A DNA stretch of 16,167 nt from an uncultured Bacteroidales bacterium (GCA_937911235.1 CALDPN010000073.1:1-16167); one strand, 5' to 3'; numbered from the stretch's first letter, positions 6,581-15,319 are shown. Numbers and translations are program-made. Notes: generated from the letters alone by a model not told the origin.

Positions 6581-6611
6581 AAAAAGTTTCCTAAAAACTA
6601 GGAAACTTTTT
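6581..6611 (+). terminator. Rho-independent terminator of the exporter operon
   Basis: A perfect 13-bp stem (6581-6593 AAAAAGTTTCCTA with 6599-6611) encloses the loop AAAAC, and the right arm ends in five T followed by GTTTG. It lies 43 bases after the last exporter gene. Confidence 0.85.
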
Positions 6612-6660
6612 GTTTGTTAATAACTATTGTTTTTAAAGCCTTACTTTACATAATATCGAA

Positions 6661-6735
6661 AAATTTGGTGGATATTGACAAAATGCAAAAAAAAATTTGG
6701 TGGATATTGACAAAATGCAAAAAAAAATTTGGTGG
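6661..6735. repeat. 32-bp tandem repeat upstream of the AAA ATPase gene
   Basis: Two exact 32-bp units (containing TTTGGTGGATATTGACAAAA and an A-tract) start at 6661 and 6693. A truncated third copy of about 11 bases (AAATTTGGTGG) begins at 6725. The final copy carries the TTTG used as the -33 box of the ATPase gene. The arrangement suggests operator or iteron-like sites next to the promoter rather than a CRISPR: there are no spacers. Confidence 0.8.
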
Positions 6736-6759
6736 GAGATTTTTTAATCTATATTTTTG
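6728..6759 (+). promoter_or_regulatory. Probable promoter of the AAA ATPase gene
   Basis: TTTG at 6728-6731, within the last partial 32-bp repeat, is followed after 20 bases by TATTTTTG (6752-6759), matching TAnnTTTG. The transcript would begin around 6766, about 10 bases before the ATG at 6777. Confidence 0.55.
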
Positions 6760-6776
6760 TATCAAAATTTAATGGT

Positions 6777-8123
6777 ATGGAAGAGATAAAAATTAACTTC
6801 AAGAGAAAGATTTATGATACCATGCTTAAGTGGAAACAAGAGCGTAATGGTGATACTGCGTTGCTTATACAAGGAGCTCGTCGTATTGGTAAATCAACCA
6901 TAGCAGAAGAATTTGCAAAAAATGAATATAAGTCTTATATCCTTATAGATTTCTCAAAGGTATCTAAGGAGGTAAGAGATTTGTTTAATGATATCTCAGA
7001 TCTTAATTATCTATTCCTTAGATTGCAATTTATTTTTCAAACTCAACTACACGAGAGAGAGTCTGTTATTATTTTTGACGAAGTACAACTTCAGCCATTA
7101 GCACGACAAGCAATTAAGCATCTTGTAAAAGATCATAGATACGACTATATAGAGACAGGTTCTTTAATATCTGTAAAATCTAAAAGTAAGAATATAATTA
7201 TTCCAAGTGAAGAAACAAAAGTGGATATGTATCCCATGGATTATGAAGAATTTAGATGGGCATTAGGTGATACTACAACAATTCCTTTGTTGCGTTCTGC
7301 TTTTGAAAATAAAACTCCGCTAGGAGATGCTGTTCATCGTAAACTTATGAAGGATTTTCGTCTTTATATGCTTGTAGGAGGTATGCCTCAGGCTGTAGTT
7401 GCATATATAAAGACTAATAATTTTACTGCAGTAGATTTGGCTAAACGTGATATTATTTCTTTATACGAAGAAGATTTCGGAAAGATAGATGAATCGGGTA
7501 GAGCAAAAGCTATGTATGACACAATTCCTGCGCAATTAAGTAGCAATACTATGCGTTATCAAATTAGTAAAGCTATACCAGAGGAAAGAGTAGAGCGAAT
7601 TGTTAATATCCTTAAGGATATGGATGACTCTAAAACTGTGAATATAGCATATCATTGCGATGACCCAAATGTGGGATTGGCTTTGACAAAAAATCAAGAA
7701 TGTTTCAAGATGTATGCATCAGATACTGGTCTTTTTGTTACTCTAGCTTTTATGGATAATGAAATTACGGAAAATGTAATTTATGAAAAACTTCTTAATG
7801 ATAAATTAAGCACAAATTTGGGTTATGTATATGAGAATGTAATAGCTCAAATGCTAAGAGCAACAGGTAAGAATTTGTTTTATCATACTATTCCGTATGC
7901 AGAAGGAAAGAAATATTATGAAATAGATTTCTTGATTACTGATAAACATAAAATATCACCTATTGAAGTGAAATCTTCAGGTTATAAAACTCATAAATCA
8001 TTAGATGAATTTTGTACTAAATTCTCTGAACGTGTAATGAACAAATATTTAATATATACCAAGGACTATAAACATGAAAATGGAGTGGATTATATTCCTG
8101 TTTATATGACAATGTTTTTATAG
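6777..8123 (+). CDS. AAA-type ATPase with DUF4143-like C-terminus
   Basis: A 448-residue protein from the ATG at 6777. The N-terminal AAA module has Walker A GARRIGKST (33-41) and Walker B VIIFDEVQ (97-104), followed by a sensor-like TGSL. This is the pattern of the AAA_14/DUF4143 ATPases that are abundant in bacterial accessory regions. The C-terminal part has YEN (352-354), EIDFLI (382-387) and IEVKS (396-400), which align with a PD-(D/E)xK nuclease-like fold (E353, D384, E397-x-K399); whether it cuts DNA is not established for the family. A TTG start at 6729 is possible in frame but lies within the -33 box and the repeat, so it is rejected. It is a single-gene unit between the exporter operon and topB. 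Biological role unknown. Confidence 0.85.
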   Translation: MEEIKINFKRKIYDTMLKWKQERNGDTALLIQGARRIGKSTIAEEFAKNEYKSYILIDFSKVSKEVRDLFNDISDLNYLFLRLQFIFQTQLHERESVIIFDEVQLQPLARQAIKHLVKDHRYDYIETGSLISVKSKSKNIIIPSEETKVDMYPMDYEEFRWALGDTTTIPLLRSAFENKTPLGDAVHRKLMKDFRLYMLVGGMPQAVVAYIKTNNFTAVDLAKRDIISLYEEDFGKIDESGRAKAMYDTIPAQLSSNTMRYQISKAIPEERVERIVNILKDMDDSKTVNIAYHCDDPNVGLALTKNQECFKMYASDTGLFVTLAFMDNEITENVIYEKLLNDKLSTNLGYVYENVIAQMLRATGKNLFYHTIPYAEGKKYYEIDFLITDKHKISPIEVKSSGYKTHKSLDEFCTKFSERVMNKYLIYTKDYKHENGVDYIPVYMTMFL

Positions 8124-8158
8124 TATAAAAAACTATCCTAATTAATTTTTAATTCTAA

Positions 8159-10552
8159 ATGAAAGTAATATTAGCAGAAAAACCTTCGGTAGCAAAAGAT
8201 ATAGCCAGAGTATTGGGCGTGAAGACAAAGAAAGACGGCTATATGGAGGGCAATGGGTATCAGGTAACTTGGGCATTCGGTCACTTAATTTCACTAGCAG
8301 ATCCGGGTGTGTACGGCTATGAAAAATGGCTAAAAGAAGACCTGCCAATGTTGCCTTCATTTTTCATATACAAACCTACAGAAGACGAGGGTGCGAAAAA
8401 GCAGCTAGACACCATAGAAAGACTTTTCAATGAAGCAGATAGCCTAATCTGTGCCACTGACGCTGGCCGTGAGGGTGAAGCTATATTCCGTTATATTTAC
8501 AATGATAGTAAATGCAACAAACCATTCGAAAGACTTTGGATTTCGTCAATGACCGACGAAGCCATACTAGAAGGCTTTGCAAATCTTAAACCAGGTAGCG
8601 AGTACGACAATCTATACTTTTCGGCGCGTAGCCGCAATGAAGCCGACTGGCTTGTGGGGATGAATGCCACACGTGCCCTTACTCTTGCTTCTCGTTCAAA
8701 AAAGGCACTTTCACTAGGTCGCGTGCAAACCCCAACCCTTGCGCTTATCTGTAAGCGTTGGAAAGAGCACACCGACTTCAATCCAGAACCATTCTACACA
8801 GTAGAAACTCAGCTTTTTGCAGAAAATCAGAGTTTTGTGGCTCGTTATCCAGAGCGTTTTATGCAAAAAGAAAAGGCAGAAGCGTTGGCAAAACTTATCA
8901 CACCAACAGTTACTGTTGTAGATAAACAAATAAAGCAAAAGCAAGAAAAAGCTCCGCTTCCTTTCGACCTTACTTCGCTTCAGGCAGAAGCCAACAGACG
9001 TTTCAACCTTGGTGCGCAACAAACATTAGACATAGTGCAAGCCCTATACGAACGCCACAAAATGCTTACATATCCACGTACAGGTAGCCGTTACCTTGGT
9101 GATGACATGCTTGCTGAGGTGCAAAAGAAACTAGGCGCTTTAAAGGAAAATAACTTTGGCAACTCTTATATTTCTGCCATTGAAACACTAGAAAAAGGCA
9201 AACTAAACAAGGCTTGTTTCGATAGCAAACAACTTACCGACCACCATGCTATTATTCCTACCTTCCAGAATATGAAAACATATTCTACACTCACAAAGGA
9301 GGAAAAGAATATCTACGAAATGGTTTGTAAACAGCTAGTTATGGCACTTCTTCCTGTTTGTAAAAAAGAAGTTCTTTCATACAAATTTCATTTCTCAGAC
9401 GATAAAGAACTACTAGAAGCCTCTGGTACAAAGATAAAAGAAGCAGGTTGGCGTATGGTTTTAGACAAAGATGTGCCAGCAGCAGAAGATGCAGAAGCAG
9501 AAGACGAACAAGCGCTTCCAAATCTTCAACTTCAAGATATAGTTGATGTGCAGGAGAAACGCATCAAAGAAGGTATGACCAAAAAGCCAGCCTTAATGAC
9601 AGAGGCTACTCTGCTTAAAGCAATGGAAACTGCTGGTCGCCAACTAGACGACCCAGAAGCTGTGCAAGCAATGAAAGATTGTGGCCTTGGCACTCCAGCC
9701 ACTCGTGCAAACATTATTGAAACTCTGTATAAACGCAACTATATAGTAAAAGAGAAGAATAAACTTATTCCTACAGAGCTAGGCTATCAAGTTTATGAAC
9801 TAACAAAAGAACTTCCTATCGGTAACCCATCCCTAACAGGCGAATGGGAAAAGAAACTCAACCTAATGGCAAAAGGTGAGTATGAGTCTGATGTGTTCTA
9901 CAAAGAAATCTTAGACTTTACCAAGGAAGAAACAGCGCAAATTTTATCCACTGGCGAACAAGTGCAAACACAAGTGCTAGATGGTGTGCGTTGCCCAGTG
10001 TGTGGAGAGCGCCTAAAAGAACTACCAAAAGGGTGGGGCTGTGTTGGTTTTAAAACCACAGGCTGTAAATTTGTACTTTGGAAAGAAATGGCAGGCAAAA
10101 CCTTAACAGAGAAACACCTACGCCAAATGATTGAAAAAGGCAAATCTGAGGTAATTAAAGGCTTTAAAAGCAAGAAAGGCACAGACTTCGATGCCAGAGT
10201 GAAATACAGTGCAGAAGAGGCCAGAGTAGTATTCGACTTCACTCCAGAAGAAATAGGTGAATGCCCTATCTGTGGAAAAGACATTATAGAAGGCAAACGT
10301 GGATTTGGTTGCAGTGGCTATAAAGAAGGCTGTAAGTTTGTTCTTTGGAAAGAAAAGTCTGGCAAAACAATTACACTTTCTCAAGCACAACGCTTGCTTA
10401 AAGGCGAAACTATTGCGCTTAAAGGTTTCACAGCAGAAGACGGCACAAACTTCGACTCAAAAATCAAACTTGTGCCTACAGAAGACCCTGCAAACCCATA
10501 TAAAGTAGATTTTGTAAAAACAGAAAAGAAGACTAAAAAGAAATCGGAATAG
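8159..10552 (+). CDS. topB: DNA topoisomerase III
   Basis: A 797-residue type IA topoisomerase that relaxes and decatenates DNA by cutting one strand through a tyrosyl-phosphate link. The N-terminal TOPRIM domain has Glu7 (LAEKPSVAKDIA) and the metal site ATDAGREGE (99-107). The family motif SLGRVQTPTL lies at 185-194. The catalytic tyrosine is Y305 in MLTYPRTGSRYL. The late domain includes GLGTPATRA (509-517). Two C-terminal repeats follow, each with a four-Cys zinc-ribbon-like pattern (C612, C615, C628, C636 and C702, C705, C718, C725) and then KFVLWKE. This repeat type is common in Bacteroidota TopB, where it probably aids DNA binding. The start is the first ATG, 35 bases after the AAA gene. 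It is convergent with murI, whose stop lies 2 bases away. Confidence 0.96.
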   Translation: MKVILAEKPSVAKDIARVLGVKTKKDGYMEGNGYQVTWAFGHLISLADPGVYGYEKWLKEDLPMLPSFFIYKPTEDEGAKKQLDTIERLFNEADSLICATDAGREGEAIFRYIYNDSKCNKPFERLWISSMTDEAILEGFANLKPGSEYDNLYFSARSRNEADWLVGMNATRALTLASRSKKALSLGRVQTPTLALICKRWKEHTDFNPEPFYTVETQLFAENQSFVARYPERFMQKEKAEALAKLITPTVTVVDKQIKQKQEKAPLPFDLTSLQAEANRRFNLGAQQTLDIVQALYERHKMLTYPRTGSRYLGDDMLAEVQKKLGALKENNFGNSYISAIETLEKGKLNKACFDSKQLTDHHAIIPTFQNMKTYSTLTKEEKNIYEMVCKQLVMALLPVCKKEVLSYKFHFSDDKELLEASGTKIKEAGWRMVLDKDVPAAEDAEAEDEQALPNLQLQDIVDVQEKRIKEGMTKKPALMTEATLLKAMETAGRQLDDPEAVQAMKDCGLGTPATRANIIETLYKRNYIVKEKNKLIPTELGYQVYELTKELPIGNPSLTGEWEKKLNLMAKGEYESDVFYKEILDFTKEETAQILSTGEQVQTQVLDGVRCPVCGERLKELPKGWGCVGFKTTGCKFVLWKEMAGKTLTEKHLRQMIEKGKSEVIKGFKSKKGTDFDARVKYSAEEARVVFDFTPEEIGECPICGKDIIEGKRGFGCSGYKEGCKFVLWKEKSGKTITLSQAQRLLKGETIALKGFTAEDGTNFDSKIKLVPTEDPANPYKVDFVKTEKKTKKKSE

Positions 10553-10554
10553 TG

Positions 10555-11370
10555 TTATAAAGTAATGTGGCGAGCCTCAATACTTTCTTGTAGGAAGGCA
10601 GATGCAGACTTTTTAAACTTATCCACAGACTCTGTAGTGTAGAAAGTGCACTCGCCATTTTTACTAAGACGAGTTTCCATTTCTGGATGTCTAAGAAGAT
10701 AATCCTTTAGCCTATCGGCAATGATAGGACCTTGAGAAATAATTTGCATGTGCTCAGGCGCATGCATTTTTATTTTATCCACAAGTAGTGGATAGTGTGT
10801 GCAAGCCAAGATTAAAGTATCAATCATTGGGTCTGCACTAAGAAGTTCGTTTATGTATTTCTTAACGAAAAAATCAGCACCGTCTGAAAGGTGTTCACCA
10901 TTTTCAATTAGTGGCACCCACATAGGGCAAGCCTGTCCATTAACCACAATCTCAGGAAAGATTTTGTTTATCTCCATAGGGTAGGAACCAGACTGAATAG
11001 TACCTTCGGTGCCCAGAAGTCCCACATGAGAAGTTTTTGTAAATTCACCTACCTTTTCTGCAGTAGGGCGTATCACGCCAAGTACTCTTTTGTTTGGAGC
11101 GATAAGTGGTAGGTCTTTTTGTTGAATAGTGCGAAGTGCTTTAGCCGATGCAGTGTTGCAAGCCAAGATAACTAAATCACAATCTAGTTCAAATAGTTTT
11201 TTTACGCACTCAAGTGTGTATTGATACACCACTTCAAACGAGCGTGTACCATAAGGAGTACGAGCATTATCGCCCAAGTAAACGTAATCGTACTCAGGCA
11301 GTAATGCTCGGAATTTTTCTAGTATGGTTAAACCTCCGTAGCCAGAATCAAAAACACCAATTCGAGCCAT
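10555..11370 (-). CDS. murI: Glutamate racemase
   Basis: A 271-residue cytoplasmic enzyme that interconverts L- and D-glutamate, supplying D-glutamate for peptidoglycan. The two catalytic cysteines are present: C71 in LACNTASA and C190 in LACTHYPLL. The substrate-binding segments VFDSGYGGL (6-14) and YLGDNARTPYG (31-41) are also intact. Length is normal for the family. It is the last gene of the minus-strand envelope operon, 12 bases after the second skp-like gene. Its stop codon is 2 bases from that of topB on the opposite strand, and no hairpin terminator is visible there, so the two convergent transcripts may overlap. Confidence 0.97.
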   Translation of the reverse strand: MARIGVFDSGYGGLTILEKFRALLPEYDYVYLGDNARTPYGTRSFEVVYQYTLECVKKLFELDCDLVILACNTASAKALRTIQQKDLPLIAPNKRVLGVIRPTAEKVGEFTKTSHVGLLGTEGTIQSGSYPMEINKIFPEIVVNGQACPMWVPLIENGEHLSDGADFFVKKYINELLSADPMIDTLILACTHYPLLVDKIKMHAPEHMQIISQGPIIADRLKDYLLRHPEMETRLSKNGECTFYTTESVDKFKKSASAFLQESIEARHITL

Positions 11371-11382
11371 TAGGTTTAATTA

Positions 11383-11886
11383 TTATTGAATGTTAAGTGC
11401 CTTTTTAATTAAAGGTAATACATTTTCAGCTTTTGGAGAAACGTAAGGAACTACGTTTGCAGCGTTGTCGATAATGTATGTAAAGTTGTTTTCGTCGCCA
11501 ACTTTCTTAATTGCTTGTTGAATTTTATTAATGATAGGCATCATTAATTCTTGTTGTTTTTTCTTTAGAGTTGTTTCTGCATTAGTAGCAAACTCTTGGA
11601 TAGATTGTTGAAGACGAGCTAGTTCAGTTTCTTTATATTGTCTGATAGCTGGGTCTAAAGTTTCTGCTGTAGAAGCGTATTCTTGGTATTTTTTTTCTAG
11701 TTCTTCTTGAAGTTTTTTACCTTCTGTTTGGTATTTTAAGTTGATATTTTCAAGTTCACTCATAGCAGTGTTGTAGTCTGGTAGAATGGTGATTACTTCT
11801 TGAGAATTGAAAATACCGATTTTTAGGTCTTCAGCCATTACTGCGAATGGAAGAGCCAAAAGTAAAGCAATGATAATCTTTTTCAT
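11383..11886 (-). CDS. OmpH/Skp family periplasmic chaperone (second copy)
   Basis: A 167-residue protein with a cleavable signal peptide (MKKIIIALLLALPFAVMA, cleaved about residue 18). A short beta strand follows (LKIGIFNSQEVI), then a long charged, coiled-coil helical region (about 45-125) rich in Lys, Glu and Gln, and a final strand (FTYIIDN). This is the Skp 'jellyfish' plan: a trimer that holds unfolded outer-membrane proteins in the periplasm on their way to BamA. It lies downstream of bamA and 27 bases after the other copy. The tandem pair is usual in Bacteroidota. The two copies have diverged in sequence, so they may hold different clients. Confidence 0.9.
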   Translation of the reverse strand: MKKIIIALLLALPFAVMAEDLKIGIFNSQEVITILPDYNTAMSELENINLKYQTEGKKLQEELEKKYQEYASTAETLDPAIRQYKETELARLQQSIQEFATNAETTLKKKQQELMMPIINKIQQAIKKVGDENNFTYIIDNAANVVPYVSPKAENVLPLIKKALNIQ

Positions 11887-11913
11887 ATTTTATATAATTT
11901 TTATTTATTCAAA

Positions 11914-12429
11914 TTATTTTGCGTAACCAAGTTTTGCAAGTACTTCGTCGCTAATATCTACTGCTGGGTTTGCAAATAGGATGCTAGCAGAAGAAGCTCT
12001 GTCGTCAACACGCATATATTTTTTTGCTTCAGCGATATCTTTAATAGCATTGTAAATTTCTTCTTGGATAGGTTTCATAAGAGACTCACGTTTTTTGTAA
12101 AGTTCGCCATCGTTGCCGAAGTATTTACGTTTAAGGTCTTTAACCTCTGTTTCTTTATCAACAATTTCTTGTGCTCTTTCTTTCTTTTGTTCGTCAGAAA
12201 GAAGTACCATTTCTGATTGATAGTTTTTATAAAGTTTTTGAATTTCTGTGTTTAGAGCAGAAATTTCTTTTTCCCATTTTTTAGAGCTTTGTTCTATTTG
12301 TTGTGTTGCAGATTCGTATGCAGGAATATTCTTAAGGATATATTCCATATCTACTAAAGCCCAATTTTGTGCAGCAGCGCTCATAAAAGCACCCATTGCC
12401 ACGATTGTTAATAATAGAATCTTTTTCAT
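11914..12429 (-). CDS. OmpH/Skp family periplasmic chaperone (first copy)
   Basis: A 171-residue product with a signal peptide (MKKILLLTIVAMGAFMSAAAQ, cleaved near residue 20). The first strand is WALVDMEYIL, with the family's typical V-D-x-x-x-I-L pattern followed by IPAY. A charged coiled-coil region runs from about residue 40 to 125. The C-terminal part (YMRVDDRASSASILFANPAVDIS) completes the small body domain; IL[F/Y]-x-x-P-x-x-D-[I/L] is common in this family. It is separated from bamA by 271 bases, unlike the other gaps in this operon. Expected role: periplasmic chaperone for outer-membrane proteins delivered to BamA. Confidence 0.9.
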   Translation of the reverse strand: MKKILLLTIVAMGAFMSAAAQNWALVDMEYILKNIPAYESATQQIEQSSKKWEKEISALNTEIQKLYKNYQSEMVLLSDEQKKERAQEIVDKETEVKDLKRKYFGNDGELYKKRESLMKPIQEEIYNAIKDIAEAKKYMRVDDRASSASILFANPAVDISDEVLAKLGYAK

Positions 12430-12700
12430 ATATTTTCGTTTTTAAGTTGTTTACTCAGTTGTTTAGACGATGTTTGTATGTATAGGTTTAAAATTACTCG
12501 AAGCTAAAGCTTCTCGTGATTTTAGGCTGCGCTTGGCATAACTTGTTTACTCGCTACGTCAAAAAAACTATCGTTTTTTTTAAATTAACTCTTATAATTC
12601 CTAAATCTAAGTAAACTTATCTTTATGAATTCTAATAGGTAATTTAAACCTCTACGAGGTTTTGACTACGCTTCGTTTACTAGTTCTGCTCTCGCTTGCA
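12430..12700. other. 271-base intergenic region in the bamA-skp interval, hairpin-rich
   Basis: No credible gene is present. On the + strand it holds three inverted repeats: GAAGC-TAAA-GCTTC (12500-12513), AAAAAAAC-TATC-GTTTTTTT (12561-12580) and AAACCTC-TAC-GAGGTTT (12646-12662). The word GTTTACT occurs at about 12449, 12544 and 12675, with one inverted copy near 12609-12616. The 12561-12580 hairpin ends in a T run on both strands and could attenuate or process the transcript between bamA and skp. No good TAnnTTTG promoter for skp was found. Confidence 0.5.
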
Positions 12701-15313
12701 CTAAAATTCTTGTCCAATTACAAAGTGGAACTGACTACCACTTACTTGACCGTTGACTTTGTCGAAACCGTATGCCCAGTCGATACCAAGAAGACCAAAC
12801 ATTGGCATATATACACGCAGACCCACGCCAGCAGACTTTTTAAGGTCTAGAGGGTTGTAGTCTCTATAATCTTTCCAACAGTTACCAGCTTCTGCAAACA
12901 CAAGTGCCCATACCATAGTACTTTCTTTCATAATGATAGGGTATCTAAGCTCGATACTAAATCTGTTGTAGATGTTACCAGCTTGTCCGCCATCATCGTA
13001 ATATGGAGTTAAAGAACCGTTTTGATAACCACGAAGTGCTACAGTTTCTGTTGCGTATGTACTGCTATAACCACTCATACCGTCGCCACCAACCCAGAAG
13101 GTTTCGAATGGAGAACGCTTGTGAATGTTATAGTATCCAAGGAAACCAAATTCTGCACGTCCCATAAGCACAAGCTTGTTGTCTTTTGTTAGTGGGAAGA
13201 AGAATTTAGATTTAAATTTAATCTTGTAATACTCAATCCATTTATATTTTTCTTGCATTGAAGCCTTTTCATAATCAACGCCGTCCCATGCAGAATATGG
13301 AGGAGTAAGTGCTGCAGAAAGTGAAATCTCAGAACCTCTACTTGGATAAATAGGTTGGTCTAGAGAGTTACGTGATAGTACTGCAGAGATATTGAAGTTG
13401 TTTGCTATACCGTCTGTAAGCGCGAAATAACTCCAGTTACTTAAGTTATAATTTAAGTATGCTATTTGACCATACAATGTGAAATAGTCGTCTGGCCAGT
13501 TTAGACGAGTACCAATACCCGCTGTAATACCCAATGTTTTAATGTATTTATCTGGGTCGTAGTCGTATGAATACCATGAGTTGTCGCCATAGTAGCTATT
13601 GCTATAGTTTGAACTATAGGTGCTACTTACACCAGATTGTATTGAGTAATAAGCAGAGAATGAGAATGAGTTTGGACGTTTGCCACCAAGCCATGGCTCA
13701 GTAAATGATAAGCTATATGCTTGATAGTAAAGACCGTTGGTTTGTGCACTAATAGAAAGTGTTTGTCCATCACCTTGTGGAAGTGGACGATATTTCTTAA
13801 AGTTGAATATGTTTTTAAGTGAGAAGTTTGTAAACTTCAAACGTAGAATACCTACCACACCAGTCTGACCCCAACCAGCAGAAAGCTCAATTTGGTCGTT
13901 ACGTTTAGATTCTAAAACGTAGGTTAAATCTACAGTGCCATTTTCTGGGTCGGGCACAGTTTTAATATCCATTTTACCAGGTTCGGCGGAGAAGTGACCT
14001 GTGGCAGCAAGCTCGCGCATAGAACGCATAATGTCAGACTTGCTAAATAGGTCGCCTGGTTTGGTTCTAAGCTCACGTCTTACAACAGGTTCGTAAAGAT
14101 ATTCACTACCTTCGATGTTTACTCTATTGATAGTAGCCTGACGACCTTCTAAAATACGGATTTCTAAATCTATAGAGTCTTTGTAGATATTAGCTTCTAC
14201 AGTTTGCATATTGAAGAATAGGTAACCATTGTCTAGGTAAAGGTTACTTACGCAGTCGTCATCTATATTTAGTCTTTCGTCTAATTTTTTTCTATTGTAA
14301 ATGTCGCCTCTTTTGAAACCTAAAACTGTATTTAGGTAGTCTGTATTGTATATAGTGTTACCTATCCAGTTAATGTTTCTTATTTTATATTGCTGACCTT
14401 CGTTTAGTTTAATATAAACATTTACGTATTTCTTCTTGTCGGTGCTTTTTGTAGTGTCGGCGTAAACACTATCGCAAAGAATTTCTGCATCTCTATAACC
14501 AAGTTCGTTATATTTGTCGATAAGAAGGATTTTGTCGTTTTTATATTCCTTAGGAATGAACTTTTTGCTTCTAAAGATATTTAGAATGTTATTTCTGTCG
14601 TTGGTTTTCTTCATGGCTCTGTCAAGTTTTTTTGCAGAAACTTGTTCGTTACCATCGAAAATCAAGTGGTTCACTCTGGTTTTTAAACCTTTTTCAATTC
14701 TAATATCAACAATTGTTTCAGTACCTTCTTCCTCTCTAGGAGTAACAGAAGATTTTACGTAATAATAACCTTTTTCTTGGTAATAATTGTTTATGAATCT
14801 TTTGGCTTTGTCGATAGAGTAAGGGGTAATTTGTCCACCTTTGCTAAGGCCCATACCTTTTTCGATATCCTCAATTTCTTTCTTCTTTGCGCCAATAAAG
14901 TTGATTTGAGAAATTTTTGGACGTTGGTCTAGGTGAATGTTCAACCATACATCTCTACCTCTAATTGCAGCAATTTCTACTCTAACGTCTTTAAACAATC
15001 CTTGTTTCCAAAAACGCTTAACCACATTAGAAATATCATCACTTGGGATAGTGATTTTTTCACCCTTTTTAAGACCAGAATAACCAATAAGCACATAGTC
15101 TTCGTAGTTATTTTTACCTGAAATGGTAATTTCTGAAATGGTATATTCTTGTGGGTGAGAGTAGTTTATCTCTGGTAGGGCTTCGCCAGATATAACATTA
15201 ACAGGCTCAGACACAGATGTACTATCTGTGTTTTCTAACATCTGAGCGTAAATATTACCAGCGGTTAGGAGTATAAGCAGGTTTAAAAGTAAAATTTTAA
15301 GATACGAGTTCAT
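12701..15313 (-). CDS. bamA: Outer membrane protein assembly factor BamA
   Basis: An 870-residue outer-membrane protein that folds and inserts other beta-barrel proteins. A signal peptide (about 1-23, ending NIYAQ) leads into roughly five POTRA domains (about 54-465). For example, YTISEITISGKNNY starts the first, and INRVNIEGSEYLYEPVVRRE lies in the last. The 16-strand barrel follows: FTEPWLGGKRP near residue 537 and the LRGYQ loop motif near 760, equivalent to the conserved [V/L]RG[F/Y] of Omp85 proteins. The last residue is Phe (FHFVIGQEF), the usual barrel-targeting end. It is about 60 residues longer than E. coli BamA, partly through a Tyr/Ser-rich loop at about 559-589. It lies 6 bases after uppS in the envelope operon. 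Confidence 0.96.
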   Translation of the reverse strand: MNSYLKILLLNLLILLTAGNIYAQMLENTDSTSVSEPVNVISGEALPEINYSHPQEYTISEITISGKNNYEDYVLIGYSGLKKGEKITIPSDDISNVVKRFWKQGLFKDVRVEIAAIRGRDVWLNIHLDQRPKISQINFIGAKKKEIEDIEKGMGLSKGGQITPYSIDKAKRFINNYYQEKGYYYVKSSVTPREEEGTETIVDIRIEKGLKTRVNHLIFDGNEQVSAKKLDRAMKKTNDRNNILNIFRSKKFIPKEYKNDKILLIDKYNELGYRDAEILCDSVYADTTKSTDKKKYVNVYIKLNEGQQYKIRNINWIGNTIYNTDYLNTVLGFKRGDIYNRKKLDERLNIDDDCVSNLYLDNGYLFFNMQTVEANIYKDSIDLEIRILEGRQATINRVNIEGSEYLYEPVVRRELRTKPGDLFSKSDIMRSMRELAATGHFSAEPGKMDIKTVPDPENGTVDLTYVLESKRNDQIELSAGWGQTGVVGILRLKFTNFSLKNIFNFKKYRPLPQGDGQTLSISAQTNGLYYQAYSLSFTEPWLGGKRPNSFSFSAYYSIQSGVSSTYSSNYSNSYYGDNSWYSYDYDPDKYIKTLGITAGIGTRLNWPDDYFTLYGQIAYLNYNLSNWSYFALTDGIANNFNISAVLSRNSLDQPIYPSRGSEISLSAALTPPYSAWDGVDYEKASMQEKYKWIEYYKIKFKSKFFFPLTKDNKLVLMGRAEFGFLGYYNIHKRSPFETFWVGGDGMSGYSSTYATETVALRGYQNGSLTPYYDDGGQAGNIYNRFSIELRYPIIMKESTMVWALVFAEAGNCWKDYRDYNPLDLKKSAGVGLRVYMPMFGLLGIDWAYGFDKVNGQVSGSQFHFVIGQEF

Positions 15314-15319
15314 TCCTGC

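Noticed and set aside
6178..6582. Minus-strand open frame of 134 codons
   Set aside because: It is antisense to exporter copy B, which has a paralogue and a coherent operon position.
6661..6735. CRISPR or transposon end
   Set aside because: The 32-bp units are directly abutting with no spacers, and there is no transposase or inverted partner.
6729..6776. TTG start of the AAA ATPase at 6729
   Set aside because: It lies in the tandem repeat and -33 element; the ATG at 6777 follows the predicted transcription start.
9898..10296. Minus-strand open frame of 132 codons
   Set aside because: It is a shadow of the topB zinc-ribbon region, where the topB translation is clearly the real one.
10553..10554. 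Terminator between topB and murI
   Set aside because: Only two bases separate the stops, and no inverted repeat with a T tract was seen on either strand nearby.
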